From NCBI RefSeq assembly GCF_002209535.1, contig NZ_NJIG01000003.1, forward strand, positions 124,001 through 188,000: DNA of 64,000 nucleotides, given 5' to 3'. A model generated the notes under the pieces. That model was not told the origin of the DNA and made no database searches. It saw only the letters and a program-made list of their open reading frames with translations. Position numbers and translations under genes: made by a program. Of this stretch, positions 33,119-41,689 are shown in pieces. The first letter of the stretch is position 1; every line of letters begins with the position of its first letter. The stretch is from Achromobacter marplatensis (lineage in GTDB: Bacteria > Pseudomonadota > Gammaproteobacteria > Burkholderiales > Burkholderiaceae_B).

Positions 33119-34435
33119 TCAATCCAGCGGATACCGCCGGATCACCGTCTTCCCATCCCGCTCCGCCAGCGACATTAAGGCTTCGCCCGACGCGTCCATG
33201 CCCAACAAGCCCGTTTCCACGTCCTGCGGAACCTGGAACGGACGCCAGGTCTTGCCCTGGTCTCGCGTCGTGAAATAGGTTTTGGTGTATTCGTTGAATG
33301 AAAACAAATGGTCCGCGTAGGTCTTGATCACCCAGGCCTTGTGGCCGAACCAGGCATCGCCGATCCAGCTAGGTTTGCCCTGCACCGTGGGCGACGCCGA
33401 ACGCTCGTTCCAGACGCGTTCGGCCTGATCCAGTTCGTAGATGGCGTTGCCCGAGGTCTCGAACACGGCTTCCCCTCGGGTATAGCGCGCATCGGGTGCC
33501 GGCACGGGGACCGGTGGCACGTGCGACGTGATGCGGAACGCGGGTGAGGCGCCGTCCTGGAACTCCACTTCGAACCGCCGGGTTTCCAGCACTTCATTCT
33601 TTTCCGACGCATTCAGGCTGATTCGCGTGCGCCAGCTCCAGCCTACGGCGCGTCTCTCGTCCAGGGGGTACAGCGACCAGTCATAGGCCAATTGGCCGCC
33701 GTCCTTGCCGGCTTTTTCCTGGAAGGCGCGGTCGAAGGCTTGCGCGTCGGGCCAGACCTGCTCGTCCAGCAAGGTGGCCGACCAGCGCCTGGCGCCGTCT
33801 TCGCTGACCAAGAGGCGCTGGCCGGCGTCGTGCCGCTCCAGGGCGATGACGCGATCCTGGGTCCGGAATACGGTGAACTGCAGCGGTGGCCCCAGCGTCA
33901 CGTCCGGGTCGTAGGTCCAGGTCTTGCCCAAGTCATCAGAACGCAGCGTTTCCCAGGCGGCTGGGGGCTCACCCCCGGTCGGTGCGGCGGCGCTGCGCGG
34001 CGTGCCGGTGATCAGGTACAGCGTGCGGCCTTGGGGCGAACCGATCAGGCTGACGCCTGTGTCGCCGCTGATCGAACCCAGCAGTTCAAACACGCCCGTG
34101 CCCTGCCCGCCATAGATCAGATTGCGCGTGTCGGCCAGCTGCCACGGATTCTGAGGGCGCGTGTTCAGGGCAGGCACCAGCGTATCCAGCAGCGGCGCCT
34201 TTTCCAGTGCGGCCATCTCTTTGCCCGAGACCAGCCGTTGGCCAATCAGCAATTGGCGTTCGCCGAACCGTTGCAGGGACACCCGGGAAGACAAAGCAAA
34301 TGGCGGGCCGTTGAGTTCGCCGATCACCTCGCTGCGCGCAAGCGGCTTGCCCAGGGGCACCAGTTGATAGATGCCATAGCCGATGATCCCCGCGACCGCG
34401 ATCGCGGCGCCGCTGGCAAGCAGTCTAAGGTTCAT
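33119..34435 (-). CDS. Membrane-anchored beta-propeller protein with Asp-box (BNR) repeats
   Basis: A 438-residue protein with one N-terminal transmembrane helix (LLASGAAIAVAGIIGYGIYQ), then a large extracytoplasmic domain. Repeats of the Asp-box form S/T-x-D-x-G-x-x-W are seen: RSDDLGKTWTY, SEDGARRWSA and TRDQGKTWRPF. This is the sialidase/YCF48-like six- or seven-bladed propeller pattern. No catalytic sialidase Arg triad was recognised, so it is more likely a structural or photostability-factor-like protein than an enzyme. The start was set at the ATG before the helix; 55 open codons upstream are Arg/Cys-rich and unlike a real N terminus. Confidence 0.65.
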   Translation of the reverse strand: MNLRLLASGAAIAVAGIIGYGIYQLVPLGKPLARSEVIGELNGPPFALSSRVSLQRFGERQLLIGQRLVSGKEMAALEKAPLLDTLVPALNTRPQNPWQLADTRNLIYGGQGTGVFELLGSISGDTGVSLIGSPQGRTLYLITGTPRSAAAPTGGEPPAAWETLRSDDLGKTWTYDPDVTLGPPLQFTVFRTQDRVIALERHDAGQRLLVSEDGARRWSATLLDEQVWPDAQAFDRAFQEKAGKDGGQLAYDWSLYPLDERRAVGWSWRTRISLNASEKNEVLETRRFEVEFQDGASPAFRITSHVPPVPVPAPDARYTRGEAVFETSGNAIYELDQAERVWNERSASPTVQGKPSWIGDAWFGHKAWVIKTYADHLFSFNEYTKTYFTTRDQGKTWRPFQVPQDVETGLLGMDASGEALMSLAERDGKTVIRRYPLD

Positions 34436-34581
34436 GGCTGCAAAGCATCCTGATGCGTGGGCGCCCGCCATCTGGCCGGCGACTTTTAGGAAATTGACGA
34501 AACTATAGCGTGTCGCACATCGTTCTCTATACTGGCGTGACATACTCTCACGCCGCACCCGGCTGCACACGGAAACCCGAC

Positions 34582-35151
34582 ATGATCGCAAGGCACGCAC
34601 GCTTCGCCCTGGCCCTGGCTATGCTGGGGACGGCCGGTTGGATGCAAACGGCAACTGCCGCGCCGCCCGACGTCTGCCAGGCCGTGACCGTGCGTGAAGG
34701 GGACCCGATTCCGCCCGATGCCTGCGCCGTCAATATCGTGCCTCGGAACCTGGACGTGTCGAACATCATCTTCGGCGACGGCCCGGCATGGACGCCACTG
34801 GATCCGCAGGCGATGCCCGGCGTCTTCTACGACACGGCGTCGATTGCGCCGATGACCGACCGGCCCGTCGTGATGGCGGTGACGGTCGCGTGGTTCTATG
34901 CGCAGCCGCGCGTGTCGGAGACGACCGGCCAGTCGTATGGTTCGGTGTCTCAGCCCGTTTTGCTGAACTGCAGCGCCAACACCTATACGGTCACTGAGAC
35001 CCGGCATTATGCCGGCAACAATGCCACGGGCGCGCTGGTGGAATCGATTCCGGTGGCGGGGATCCACAATGCGCCGGTGGCGCGCGACCCCGTCCAGCGC
35101 AAACTGCGCGCGATGGTCTGCCCGCCCCCGGGCAAGACCGTGCGCAAGTAG
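34582..35151 (+). CDS. Secreted protein, possibly surface-adhesin-E-like
   Basis: A 189-residue protein. Signal peptide about residues 1-26 (FALALAMLGTAGWMQTATA). The mature region has a beta-rich C-terminal half with the order Cys...Tyr...His-Tyr-Ala-Gly...Val-Glu-Ser...Pro...Cys, as in SQPVLLNCSANTYTVTETRH and MVCPPPGKTVRK at the end. That resembles the Adhesin_E layout, but the similarity is weak. The start at 34582 has GGAAA 8 bases ahead; 24 further codons are open upstream. It is divergent from the propeller gene across 146 bp, so the two may be a surface pair. Confidence 0.6.
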   Translation: MIARHARFALALAMLGTAGWMQTATAAPPDVCQAVTVREGDPIPPDACAVNIVPRNLDVSNIIFGDGPAWTPLDPQAMPGVFYDTASIAPMTDRPVVMAVTVAWFYAQPRVSETTGQSYGSVSQPVLLNCSANTYTVTETRHYAGNNATGALVESIPVAGIHNAPVARDPVQRKLRAMVCPPPGKTVRK

Positions 35152-35161
35152 GCTTGACGCC

Positions 35162-36010
35162 CTATCCGCGCCAATAGCGGTACAGCGTCCGCGCCGCCGC
35201 ATCCAACAGGAAGCCCAGCACCCCGATCATCAGCACCATGGCCATCAGCTCGGAATAGGCCAGCCGATCACGCGTGTCCAGGATGAAATATCCCATTCCC
35301 GCAGACACGCCCAGCATTTCGCAAGGCACCAGCACGATCCACAGGATGCCGATGGCCAGGCGCACGCCGGTCAGGATATGGCCCAGCACGCCGGGCAGGA
35401 TCACACTGCGCAAGGTCTCCCAGCGCGTGGCGGCCACGCTTTGGGCCAGTTGCAGCCAACGGGGATCCAGCTGCTGCACGCCGGCCGCAGTGTTCAGCAC
35501 GATGGGCCAGACCGCCGCGAAGGTCAGCAGGAAATAGACGGGGTCGTCGCCCACGCCGAACACCATCACCGCAATCGGCATCCAGGACAGCGGCGAGATC
35601 ATGCGCAGGAACTGCATGGCGGGCGACACCGCGGCCTCCAGCCGCCGCCAACTGCCGATCGCAAGCCCCAGCGGCACGCCGATCAACAGCGCAAAGCCCA
35701 GTCCCACGGCGATGCGCCGCAGGCTGACCAGGATATGCATGGGCAAGTCCGATGCGGTCAGCAGTTCGGCGAGGCTGACGAACGTGGCACCGGGCGAAAA
35801 GCGCCGCGCCATGCCGCCTGCGGGCGAGAAGACGTCAGTGCCTAGCCACCACAGCGCCAGCAAGGCTGCCAAGCCGGCCAGCCCCAGCGCGCACCGCCCG
35901 CCCAGGCCCAGGCCGGCGTTTCCGGCACGACTGGCCGGTTTGGCGGAAGATCCGGCTGGAGCAACGGCGGCGTGCCCTTGCGAGGCAGCGACGGACTCGC
36001 GAGCCGTCAC
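35162..36010 (-). CDS. ABC transporter permease, sulfonate/nitrate type
   Basis: A 282-residue inner-membrane permease with about six helices. The first follows a Lys/Arg-poor leader (LGLAGLAALLALWWLGTDVF), and the EAA loop is in AQSVAATRWETLRSVILPGV. It overlaps the binding-protein gene by 4 bases (ATGA). It is the last gene of the leftward operon CMD, flavoprotein, ATPase, binding protein, permease, and it is a distinct copy from the permease at 4078. Confidence 0.9.
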   Translation of the reverse strand: MTARESVAASQGHAAVAPAGSSAKPASRAGNAGLGLGGRCALGLAGLAALLALWWLGTDVFSPAGGMARRFSPGATFVSLAELLTASDLPMHILVSLRRIAVGLGFALLIGVPLGLAIGSWRRLEAAVSPAMQFLRMISPLSWMPIAVMVFGVGDDPVYFLLTFAAVWPIVLNTAAGVQQLDPRWLQLAQSVAATRWETLRSVILPGVLGHILTGVRLAIGILWIVLVPCEMLGVSAGMGYFILDTRDRLAYSELMAMVLMIGVLGFLLDAAARTLYRYWRG

Positions 36011-37200
36011 GCCTGCACCATTTCGGTCCGCGTATAGGCGTCCGGGAAGCCGAAGCGGTTCAACCCGCCCACGGATTCGATCGCGCGTTTGACGTAACGG
36101 TCGTCGACCAGTTCACGCGCGGCGCGTGCCGGATCCAGGTCGGCCAGGAAACCCCGATCGGCCTCGATCAGCGTGTCGCGCAGGCGGCGCACCAGTTCCT
36201 CGGTATAGCTGGGAAACGGATAGGGTTGGAAGTCGATGCGCCGTTCGTCCCAGTCGGCGTGGCGGATGGCGCCAGTGCCCAGGTACCCCTCGCGGTCGGA
36301 CGCGGGCGGCGCCAGCACCTTGGTCAGCGCCGGCAGGCCGTGCGGCGTGTAGCGGTTGATGCCTTCCTTGGACAGCAGCTGGGCGGTTTCGGCGCGGTTG
36401 TCGCGTATCCACAGTTGCGCCTGCACGATGGCGTCCACCACCTTTTGCGACCACTCTGGGCGTTGCTCCAGGTCGCGCTCGTGCATGAAGACCACGCAGC
36501 ACGCATGGTTGCGCCAGACGTCACCGGTAAAGCGCAGCACCTTGCCCACGCCCAGGGTCTCAGCGACCGCGTTGAAGGGTTCGGCCACGATGTAGCCGGC
36601 GATGCGGTTCTGCGCCAGCGCGGGCGGCATGTCGGCCGGCGCCATCACGATCAGGTTGACTTCGTTTGCGCCGACCGATCCGTCTTTCCGCGCCACGGGC
36701 GTCAGGCCGTTCTCGCGCAGCAGATACTGCAGCATGACGTTGTGGATGGAGTACCAGAACGGGATGGCGACCGTCTTGCCGCCCAGTTCCTTGACGTTGT
36801 TGATGGCCGGCGCCACCGTCAGGCCCGATCCGCCCACGTGGTTCCAGGCCACGACCTTGGCCGGGACCTTGCTGCCGAAGCGCGCCCAGACCGTCATCGG
36901 CGACAGCAGGTGCACCACGTTCACCTGGCCCGAGATGAAGGCCTCGATCACCTGCGCCCAGCTGCGCAGCAGCGTGGGCTTTTCCGCCTTGACGCCGGCC
37001 TTGTCGAACAGGCCGTTGTTATGCGCCACCAGCAGCGGCGCGGCGTCGGTGATGGGCAAGTAGCCGATGCGCACTGGCGCGTCGGGCTCGCTTTGCGCGC
37101 GGGCGTTGAACGCCGACAGCAATGAGGTTGCGCCGCCTGCCGTCAGCAGGGCCGAGAGTTTCAACCAGTCGCGACGCGACATGTGTTCCAGGCACATCAA
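36007..37200 (-). CDS. ABC transporter binding protein, sulfonate/nitrate type, twin-arginine exported
   Basis: A 397-residue binding protein. Near the N terminus, SRRDWLKLSALLTAGGATSL is a textbook twin-arginine signal, so it is exported folded; the real start may be the Met at residue 7. The mature part opens RIGYLPITDAAPLLVAHNNG, then DKAGVKAEKPTLLRSWAQVI and KELGGKTVAIPFWYSIHNVM, typical of NrtA/SsuA-like proteins of the longer (about 400-residue) class. It overlaps the permease by 4 bases. The ligand is probably an organosulfur or other oxyanion compound, from its flavoprotein partner. Confidence 0.88.
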   Translation of the reverse strand: MMCLEHMSRRDWLKLSALLTAGGATSLLSAFNARAQSEPDAPVRIGYLPITDAAPLLVAHNNGLFDKAGVKAEKPTLLRSWAQVIEAFISGQVNVVHLLSPMTVWARFGSKVPAKVVAWNHVGGSGLTVAPAINNVKELGGKTVAIPFWYSIHNVMLQYLLRENGLTPVARKDGSVGANEVNLIVMAPADMPPALAQNRIAGYIVAEPFNAVAETLGVGKVLRFTGDVWRNHACCVVFMHERDLEQRPEWSQKVVDAIVQAQLWIRDNRAETAQLLSKEGINRYTPHGLPALTKVLAPPASDREGYLGTGAIRHADWDERRIDFQPYPFPSYTEELVRRLRDTLIEADRGFLADLDPARAARELVDDRYVKRAIESVGGLNRFGFPDAYTRTEMVQA

Positions 37201-37230
37201 TGAGCTCCTAGCAAGGGGTCAAACGTCAGT

Positions 37231-38028
37231 TCAAACTTGCACGGCATCGCCGCGCACGGCCCGCAGCGCAGCACGCAAGCGGGTCAGGATTTCCAGGCGC
37301 AGCGCGCCCATTTCGGGCAACAGGTCGGCGCGCGGGTGCGGCAGATCGACCTGCCATACGCCCAGGATGCGGCCGGGCGCGCCGCCCAGCAGCACGATCC
37401 GGTCGGCAAGCACCAGCGCTTCGTCGATATCGTGCGTGATCAGGACGGCGGCGGTGTGGAAGTCGGCCACCACCTTGCGCAGCAGCGCCTGCATCTCGCC
37501 GCGCGTCACTTCGTCCAGCGCGCCGAAGGGTTCGTCCAGCAGCAGCACCGACGGCTGGCGAGCCAGGCATCGCGCCAACGCGGTGCGCTGCGCCATGCCG
37601 CCGGACAACTGCGCCGGGCGCAGGTGCCGGGCATGCGACAGGCCAACTTCGTCGATGGCTTGGTCCACCCGCGTCCGGCGCTGGCTGTCCGTCAGCGCGG
37701 GTTGATGCTTGAAATCCAGGCCGAAGGCGACATTGCGTTCCAGAGACAGCCAAGGCAACAGGCTGGGATCCTGGAACGCCACGGCCACGCGGGGATGCAC
37801 GCCCGTCAAGGGCGAGCCTTCCATCAACAGCGACCCAGCGGTCGCGGCCTGCAACCCGGCCAGCACGCGCAGCAGGCTGGACTTGCCCGCCCCGCTGGCG
37901 CCCAGCACGGCCACCACTTCGCCGCGTGCCAGATCCAGGTCCACGTCATGAAACACCGGACCCGCCGCGCCGGGATAGCGCAACGCCAAGCCGCGCGCCT
38001 GCAATACCGGCGACGCGCCGCCCGTCAT
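37231..38028 (-). CDS. ABC transporter ATPase, sulfonate/nitrate type
   Basis: A 265-residue ATPase: Walker A GASGAGKSS, signature LSGGMAQRTALARCLARQPS, Walker B LLLDEPFGALDE and the switch LITHDIDEALVLAD. It overlaps the upstream acyl-CoA-dehydrogenase-like gene by 4 bases and is followed by the binding protein 30 bases later. It powers the second importer island and is not a copy of the ATPase at 3344. Confidence 0.93.
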   Translation of the reverse strand: MTGGASPVLQARGLALRYPGAAGPVFHDVDLDLARGEVVAVLGASGAGKSSLLRVLAGLQAATAGSLLMEGSPLTGVHPRVAVAFQDPSLLPWLSLERNVAFGLDFKHQPALTDSQRRTRVDQAIDEVGLSHARHLRPAQLSGGMAQRTALARCLARQPSVLLLDEPFGALDEVTRGEMQALLRKVVADFHTAAVLITHDIDEALVLADRIVLLGGAPGRILGVWQVDLPHPRADLLPEMGALRLEILTRLRAALRAVRGDAVQV

Positions 38029-39158
38029 GCGGCGGCCTCGGCAGCGAGTTTGGCCTGGCGTTTGGCCAGCTCGGTCTTCAACTGGACCAGACTCGGCGTG
38101 ACGATCGGCAGGAACGCGGCTTCGCGCCAGCGCCGGGCGAAACCGGCGCCGGCAGGCTTCAGATACGCCGCGCCGCCGCTGGCCTGCAATTCCAGCTGCA
38201 CGGCTTGATGGGCCGCTTCCGCCAGCGCGATGCGGATTTCGAACAAGGCCCAGGGTTCGGCCACGAAGCGTTCGCTACGCACGCCGGCGATCAAGCTGGC
38301 GCTAAGCGCTTCGACCTGCGCGTGCAGGGCTTGCAGCGGCTCGCCCAGGATGCCGCGCGATGCCTGGCCTTGGCCAGTTTGCGTGGCGGCCTGCAGGGCG
38401 CGGCGCGCCAGTCCGATGGACAGGCCGCATTGCAGCCCGGCGAACGCCGGCCGGGCGCGCGGCAAATACTGCCGGGCATCCGGATGGATCAACCATTCCG
38501 GGCCGATACGCACGCCCTGCACTGCCAGCGCCGCCGTGTTGCTGGATTGCAGGGCCAGCAAGGACAGGTCGGGGCTGCGGGCGAGGCCGGCGATGTCGTG
38601 CGGCAGCGCCACCACGGCAGGCGTGCCATCCGGCGCGGTGACGGCGGCGGCCACTAAAAAGCCTTGCAGGCGCAAGTTGGTCACCCAAGGCATGCGGCCA
38701 TCCAGCACCCATTGGCCATCGGCTTGCCGGGCGCCGATCTGCAGGGACTCGATGCCCGACAGGAATTTCATGGCGTTGGACAGCGCGGTGGCGCCGGCGT
38801 GTTCGCCAGCCAGCAGCGGCGTCATCCAGGCGTTGGCCAAAGCCGTATTCGGGCTGCGCAGCAAGTATTCGATGAAGACGCGCTGGCTCCAGGCCACGAA
38901 GGCGCTGGCGACCGACCGCTCGGCCACTTGGGACACGGCCTCGATTGCGTCGCCGATGTCGGTGCCCGGCAAACCGCCCTGATCCGCCGGCACGCCGATT
39001 CGGAAGAGGCCCGCGTCGGCCAGCCGGGGCAGCACCGTGGCGGCGTCCAGGCTGCCGTCGTCCAGGGCATCGGCATGCTGGTCCAGCCATGCCGCCAAGT
39101 CCGGGGGCAAACTCCAGCCCGAGGCGGGGACTGCGCTAAGCGGTTGCCCCGCCATCAC
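38025..39158 (-). CDS. Acyl-CoA dehydrogenase-like flavoprotein (SfnB/DszC group)
   Basis: A 377-residue protein of the acyl-CoA dehydrogenase fold: an N-terminal helical domain (LADAGLFRIGVPADQGGLPG), a middle beta domain with WVTNLRLQGFLVAAAVTAPD, and a C-terminal helical bundle (LGEPLQALHAQVEALSASLI). Members linked to ABC importers, such as SfnB and DszC, are FMNH2-dependent monooxygenases of organosulfur compounds rather than acyl-CoA dehydrogenases. The catalytic Glu of true dehydrogenases is not obvious. It overlaps the CMD gene before it and the ATPase after it by 4 bases each. A partner flavin reductase is not in the window. Confidence 0.83.
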   Translation of the reverse strand: MMAGQPLSAVPASGWSLPPDLAAWLDQHADALDDGSLDAATVLPRLADAGLFRIGVPADQGGLPGTDIGDAIEAVSQVAERSVASAFVAWSQRVFIEYLLRSPNTALANAWMTPLLAGEHAGATALSNAMKFLSGIESLQIGARQADGQWVLDGRMPWVTNLRLQGFLVAAAVTAPDGTPAVVALPHDIAGLARSPDLSLLALQSSNTAALAVQGVRIGPEWLIHPDARQYLPRARPAFAGLQCGLSIGLARRALQAATQTGQGQASRGILGEPLQALHAQVEALSASLIAGVRSERFVAEPWALFEIRIALAEAAHQAVQLELQASGGAAYLKPAGAGFARRWREAAFLPIVTPSLVQLKTELAKRQAKLAAEAAA

Positions 39159-39709
39159 GCGCCGCTCCAGGCGTAGTCACGCAATTGGTCGTTCAGCGGC
39201 GTCTGGGCCAGGTTGTTGCCGAAGTTGCAGATGGTGGCCAGCCCGACGCCCACAATCACTTCCAGCGCGTTGCCGTCCGTGTAGCCGGCTTCACGCAGGG
39301 CCTGCAGGGCCTCGTCGCTGACACGGCCGCGCGTCTGGATCACGGCTTCGGTGAAGGCCGCCAACGCCTGCAGGCGTTCATCGGGCACCACGCCCTGGGC
39401 GCGCAGCGCGTCCACGACTTCGGGCGACAGCCGCGCCTTGTTGCGGGCCAGCGCCGTATGGCCGGCCACGCAGAACGTGCAGCCATGGCGGGTGCCCGCC
39501 ACCAGTTGAACCACTTCGCGTTCCTGCAAGGTGAGGCCGGCGCGCGCATTGATCTGCGACAGCGTCTGGTAGGCCTCCAGCGCGACGGGTGCGTTGGCCA
39601 GCACCCCCAGCAGATTGGACAGGTATCCCGAAGCCTGTTCCGCGGCAGCCAGCGCGGCGCGCGTGGGTTCGGGGGCGCTTTGCGCGGTATGGACGGGCAG
39701 ACGGGCCAT
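39155..39709 (-). CDS. CMD/AhpD-like protein with an intact CxxC
   Basis: A 184-residue protein of the carboxymuconolactone decarboxylase superfamily, with the redox-type motif HGCTFCVAGHTALARNKARL: Cys-x-x-Cys plus the conserved His. This is the AhpD-like arrangement, so it may act as a peroxidase or thiol reductant, unlike the CMD protein at 6380, which lacks both Cys. The start has AGGAG 6 bases ahead. It is first of the leftward operon that goes on with the flavoprotein and ABC importer, and it is divergent from the AraC-like gene. Confidence 0.88.
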   Translation of the reverse strand: MARLPVHTAQSAPEPTRAALAAAEQASGYLSNLLGVLANAPVALEAYQTLSQINARAGLTLQEREVVQLVAGTRHGCTFCVAGHTALARNKARLSPEVVDALRAQGVVPDERLQALAAFTEAVIQTRGRVSDEALQALREAGYTDGNALEVIVGVGLATICNFGNNLAQTPLNDQLRDYAWSGA

Positions 39710-39911
39710 GAAGATCTCCTGGAGTATCGTGGAAAAGCATATTGTGCGGGTGCCCGGCGGCAAGCGACAATGCACGAAGATCGCAACTTGATGCTAGATC
39801 TTATCGACTTTCAGCTATGCGCTTATAACCGGATTCGATCTTCCATCATCCTCCCAAACTGCGACGGCGTTCTGACCGGATCAGTTTGACGCCCCTACCC
39901 GGCCCTCTACT

Positions 39912-40841
39912 TTGCCTTTCACACCCGACCATACCGACCAAGCCGCCGTCGACGCCCTGTTGCTGTCCAGCCTGGAAGTCCAATCCAGCTTGTATCACCT
40001 GGGGCAATACTGCGGCAATTGGTCCGCCAGCACCAGCGGGCGGGCGCGCGCCAGTTTCCATCTGATCCTGCACGGCCGCTGCCGAGTCGACTTGGGCGAA
40101 GGGCAAGATGCGCTGACGCTGGCTGCGGGCGACGGCATCTTCTTCCTGCGCGACATCCCGCATGCCTTGACGCCGCTGGATCCGCCCGCCTCCGCCAGTG
40201 CCTTGTGCACGGCCATGGAGCCGCTGCTGCCGCGCCAGGCCGACAGCACGGGACTGGCCTGCGGGTTTTTCCAGTTCCGCCCCGGGTTGGCCGACCTGCT
40301 GGCCGATACGCTGCCCGACTACCTGGTGCTGCGCGCCGACGACGAACGCTTCCGCACGGCGCGCGGTGTTTTCGAATTGATCCTGGGGGAAACGGCGCGC
40401 GAACCGGGTGCGTCGCCCGTAGTGCTTGAACGGCTGACGGACCTGCTGATCTTCTTCATGCTGCGCCATCTGGCCATCCACGACCGGCAGGCCTATGGCC
40501 TGTTCGTGCTGGCGCGGGACCCGGCGATGGCGGGCCTGCTTCAGGCCATCCTGGAAGATCCTGCCGCCACGTGGAGCATGCAGGACATGGCGGACCGCCT
40601 GCATATGTCCAAGGCGACGTTCCATCGGCGCTTCACCCTGCAAAGCGGCACGACACCCGCGCAGCTGCTGCAACGATTGCGCATGCGCGTTGCGCGCCGC
40701 CACCTGAGCCAGGGCATGGGCATCCAGGACGCGGCCGAACGCGTGGGGTATCAATCCCAAGCCGCGTTCAGCCGCGTGTTCCAGCGTACGGAGGGGGTAG
40801 CGCCTTCGGCGTGGCGCAAGCGCGGCCCTGTCGTGGGCTAG
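39912..40841 (+). CDS. AraC-family regulator with cupin-type N-terminal domain, TTG start
   Basis: A 309-residue regulator. An N-terminal Cupin_6 domain (about 10-180) holds GRCRVDLGEGQDALTLAAGD and GIFFLRDIPHALTPLD; the C-terminal AraC HTH pair (about 205-300) reads MQDMADRLHMSKATFHRRFT and IQDAAERVGYQSQAAFSRVF. The only plausible start is TTG at 39912, as no ATG or GTG fits the N-terminal domain; no strong ribosome-binding site precedes it. It is divergent from the CMD/flavoprotein/ABC operon and probably controls it. Two TTAT-containing segments in the 202-bp gap (about 39799 and 39822) could be half-sites, but I would not assign them. Confidence 0.88.
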   Translation: MPFTPDHTDQAAVDALLLSSLEVQSSLYHLGQYCGNWSASTSGRARASFHLILHGRCRVDLGEGQDALTLAAGDGIFFLRDIPHALTPLDPPASASALCTAMEPLLPRQADSTGLACGFFQFRPGLADLLADTLPDYLVLRADDERFRTARGVFELILGETAREPGASPVVLERLTDLLIFFMLRHLAIHDRQAYGLFVLARDPAMAGLLQAILEDPAATWSMQDMADRLHMSKATFHRRFTLQSGTTPAQLLQRLRMRVARRHLSQGMGIQDAAERVGYQSQAAFSRVFQRTEGVAPSAWRKRGPVVG

Positions 40842-40866
40842 GACCCGCCGGCGTTTTAGCCCAGCT

Positions 40867-41685
40867 TTAGCCCAAGCCCAGCAGCAGTTCCGCCAGCACG
40901 CCGGGATGCGTGATGTGCGCCTCGTGCGGGGCGGCGATGTCCACCCACTTCCAACCCTGCTGCGACTTCACCAGCTTGCGCGATTCTTCCAGCACCGCCA
41001 GTTCAGGCTGCGTGCAATGGATATAGGTGCGCGGACGCCCGTTGCCGATGGGATTCTTCAACGTCAGCGGCGTGGTGTAGCTGGCCAGCGGATGCGCGGT
41101 CAGGCGGCGCTTGACCCATTCGTAGTCCGCGCTGCCCGGGGTGAAGCCCCAGGCCGCGGGAATCGGATCCGGGATCGGCACGGCCAGGCCGCCCGTGGCC
41201 TTCGAGGCTGCGGCGATGCGCGCGTCGGCATCCGCCTTCGGGTAGACCGAAAACGCATTCTGGCCGCTTTGCAGCACGATGGCGTCGAAGTACACCAGGT
41301 GCGCCAGGCGCTCGGGAATGCGGTCGGCCACGCCGGTGATGGGAATGCCGCCGAAGCTGTGGCCCACCAGGATCACCTCATTCAACTCTTCCGTTTCGAT
41401 GACCTGCACCAGGTCTTCGACGAAGGTATCGATGGTGATGCCCTTGTTCAGCAGGTGGGCGCGGTCGCCCATGCCGGTATAGCTGGGCGCGTAGACGCGG
41501 TGGCCGGCCGCCTGCAGGCGATCCGCTACCGGGCGCCAGCACCAGCCGCCGTGCCAGGAACCATGCGCGAGCACATAGGTCTTGGCCTTCTTGGCCGGCG
41601 CGGCGGCAAGCGCCGCCGACCCCGCCGCCAGGGCGGGCAGCCCGGCGGCCAGTTTCAACAGGGTTCTGCGGGGAATCATCGTCAT
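40867..41685 (-). CDS. Exported alpha/beta hydrolase
   Basis: A 272-residue alpha/beta hydrolase with a twin-arginine-like signal (IPRRTLLKLAAGLPALAAGS) ending near AAAPA. The fold opens TYVLAHGSWHGGWCWRPVAD, which gives the oxyanion region; the nucleophile elbow is LVGHSFGG, and the catalytic His is in APHEAHITHPG. The HGSWHGGWCW opening is typical of the plant-type methylesterase/salicylate-esterase-like branch. It begins 4 bases after the metY stop in the same direction, so it may be co-transcribed with metY. Confidence 0.87.
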   Translation of the reverse strand: MTMIPRRTLLKLAAGLPALAAGSAALAAAPAKKAKTYVLAHGSWHGGWCWRPVADRLQAAGHRVYAPSYTGMGDRAHLLNKGITIDTFVEDLVQVIETEELNEVILVGHSFGGIPITGVADRIPERLAHLVYFDAIVLQSGQNAFSVYPKADADARIAAASKATGGLAVPIPDPIPAAWGFTPGSADYEWVKRRLTAHPLASYTTPLTLKNPIGNGRPRTYIHCTQPELAVLEESRKLVKSQQGWKWVDIAAPHEAHITHPGVLAELLLGLG

Positions 41686-41689
41686 TGCA

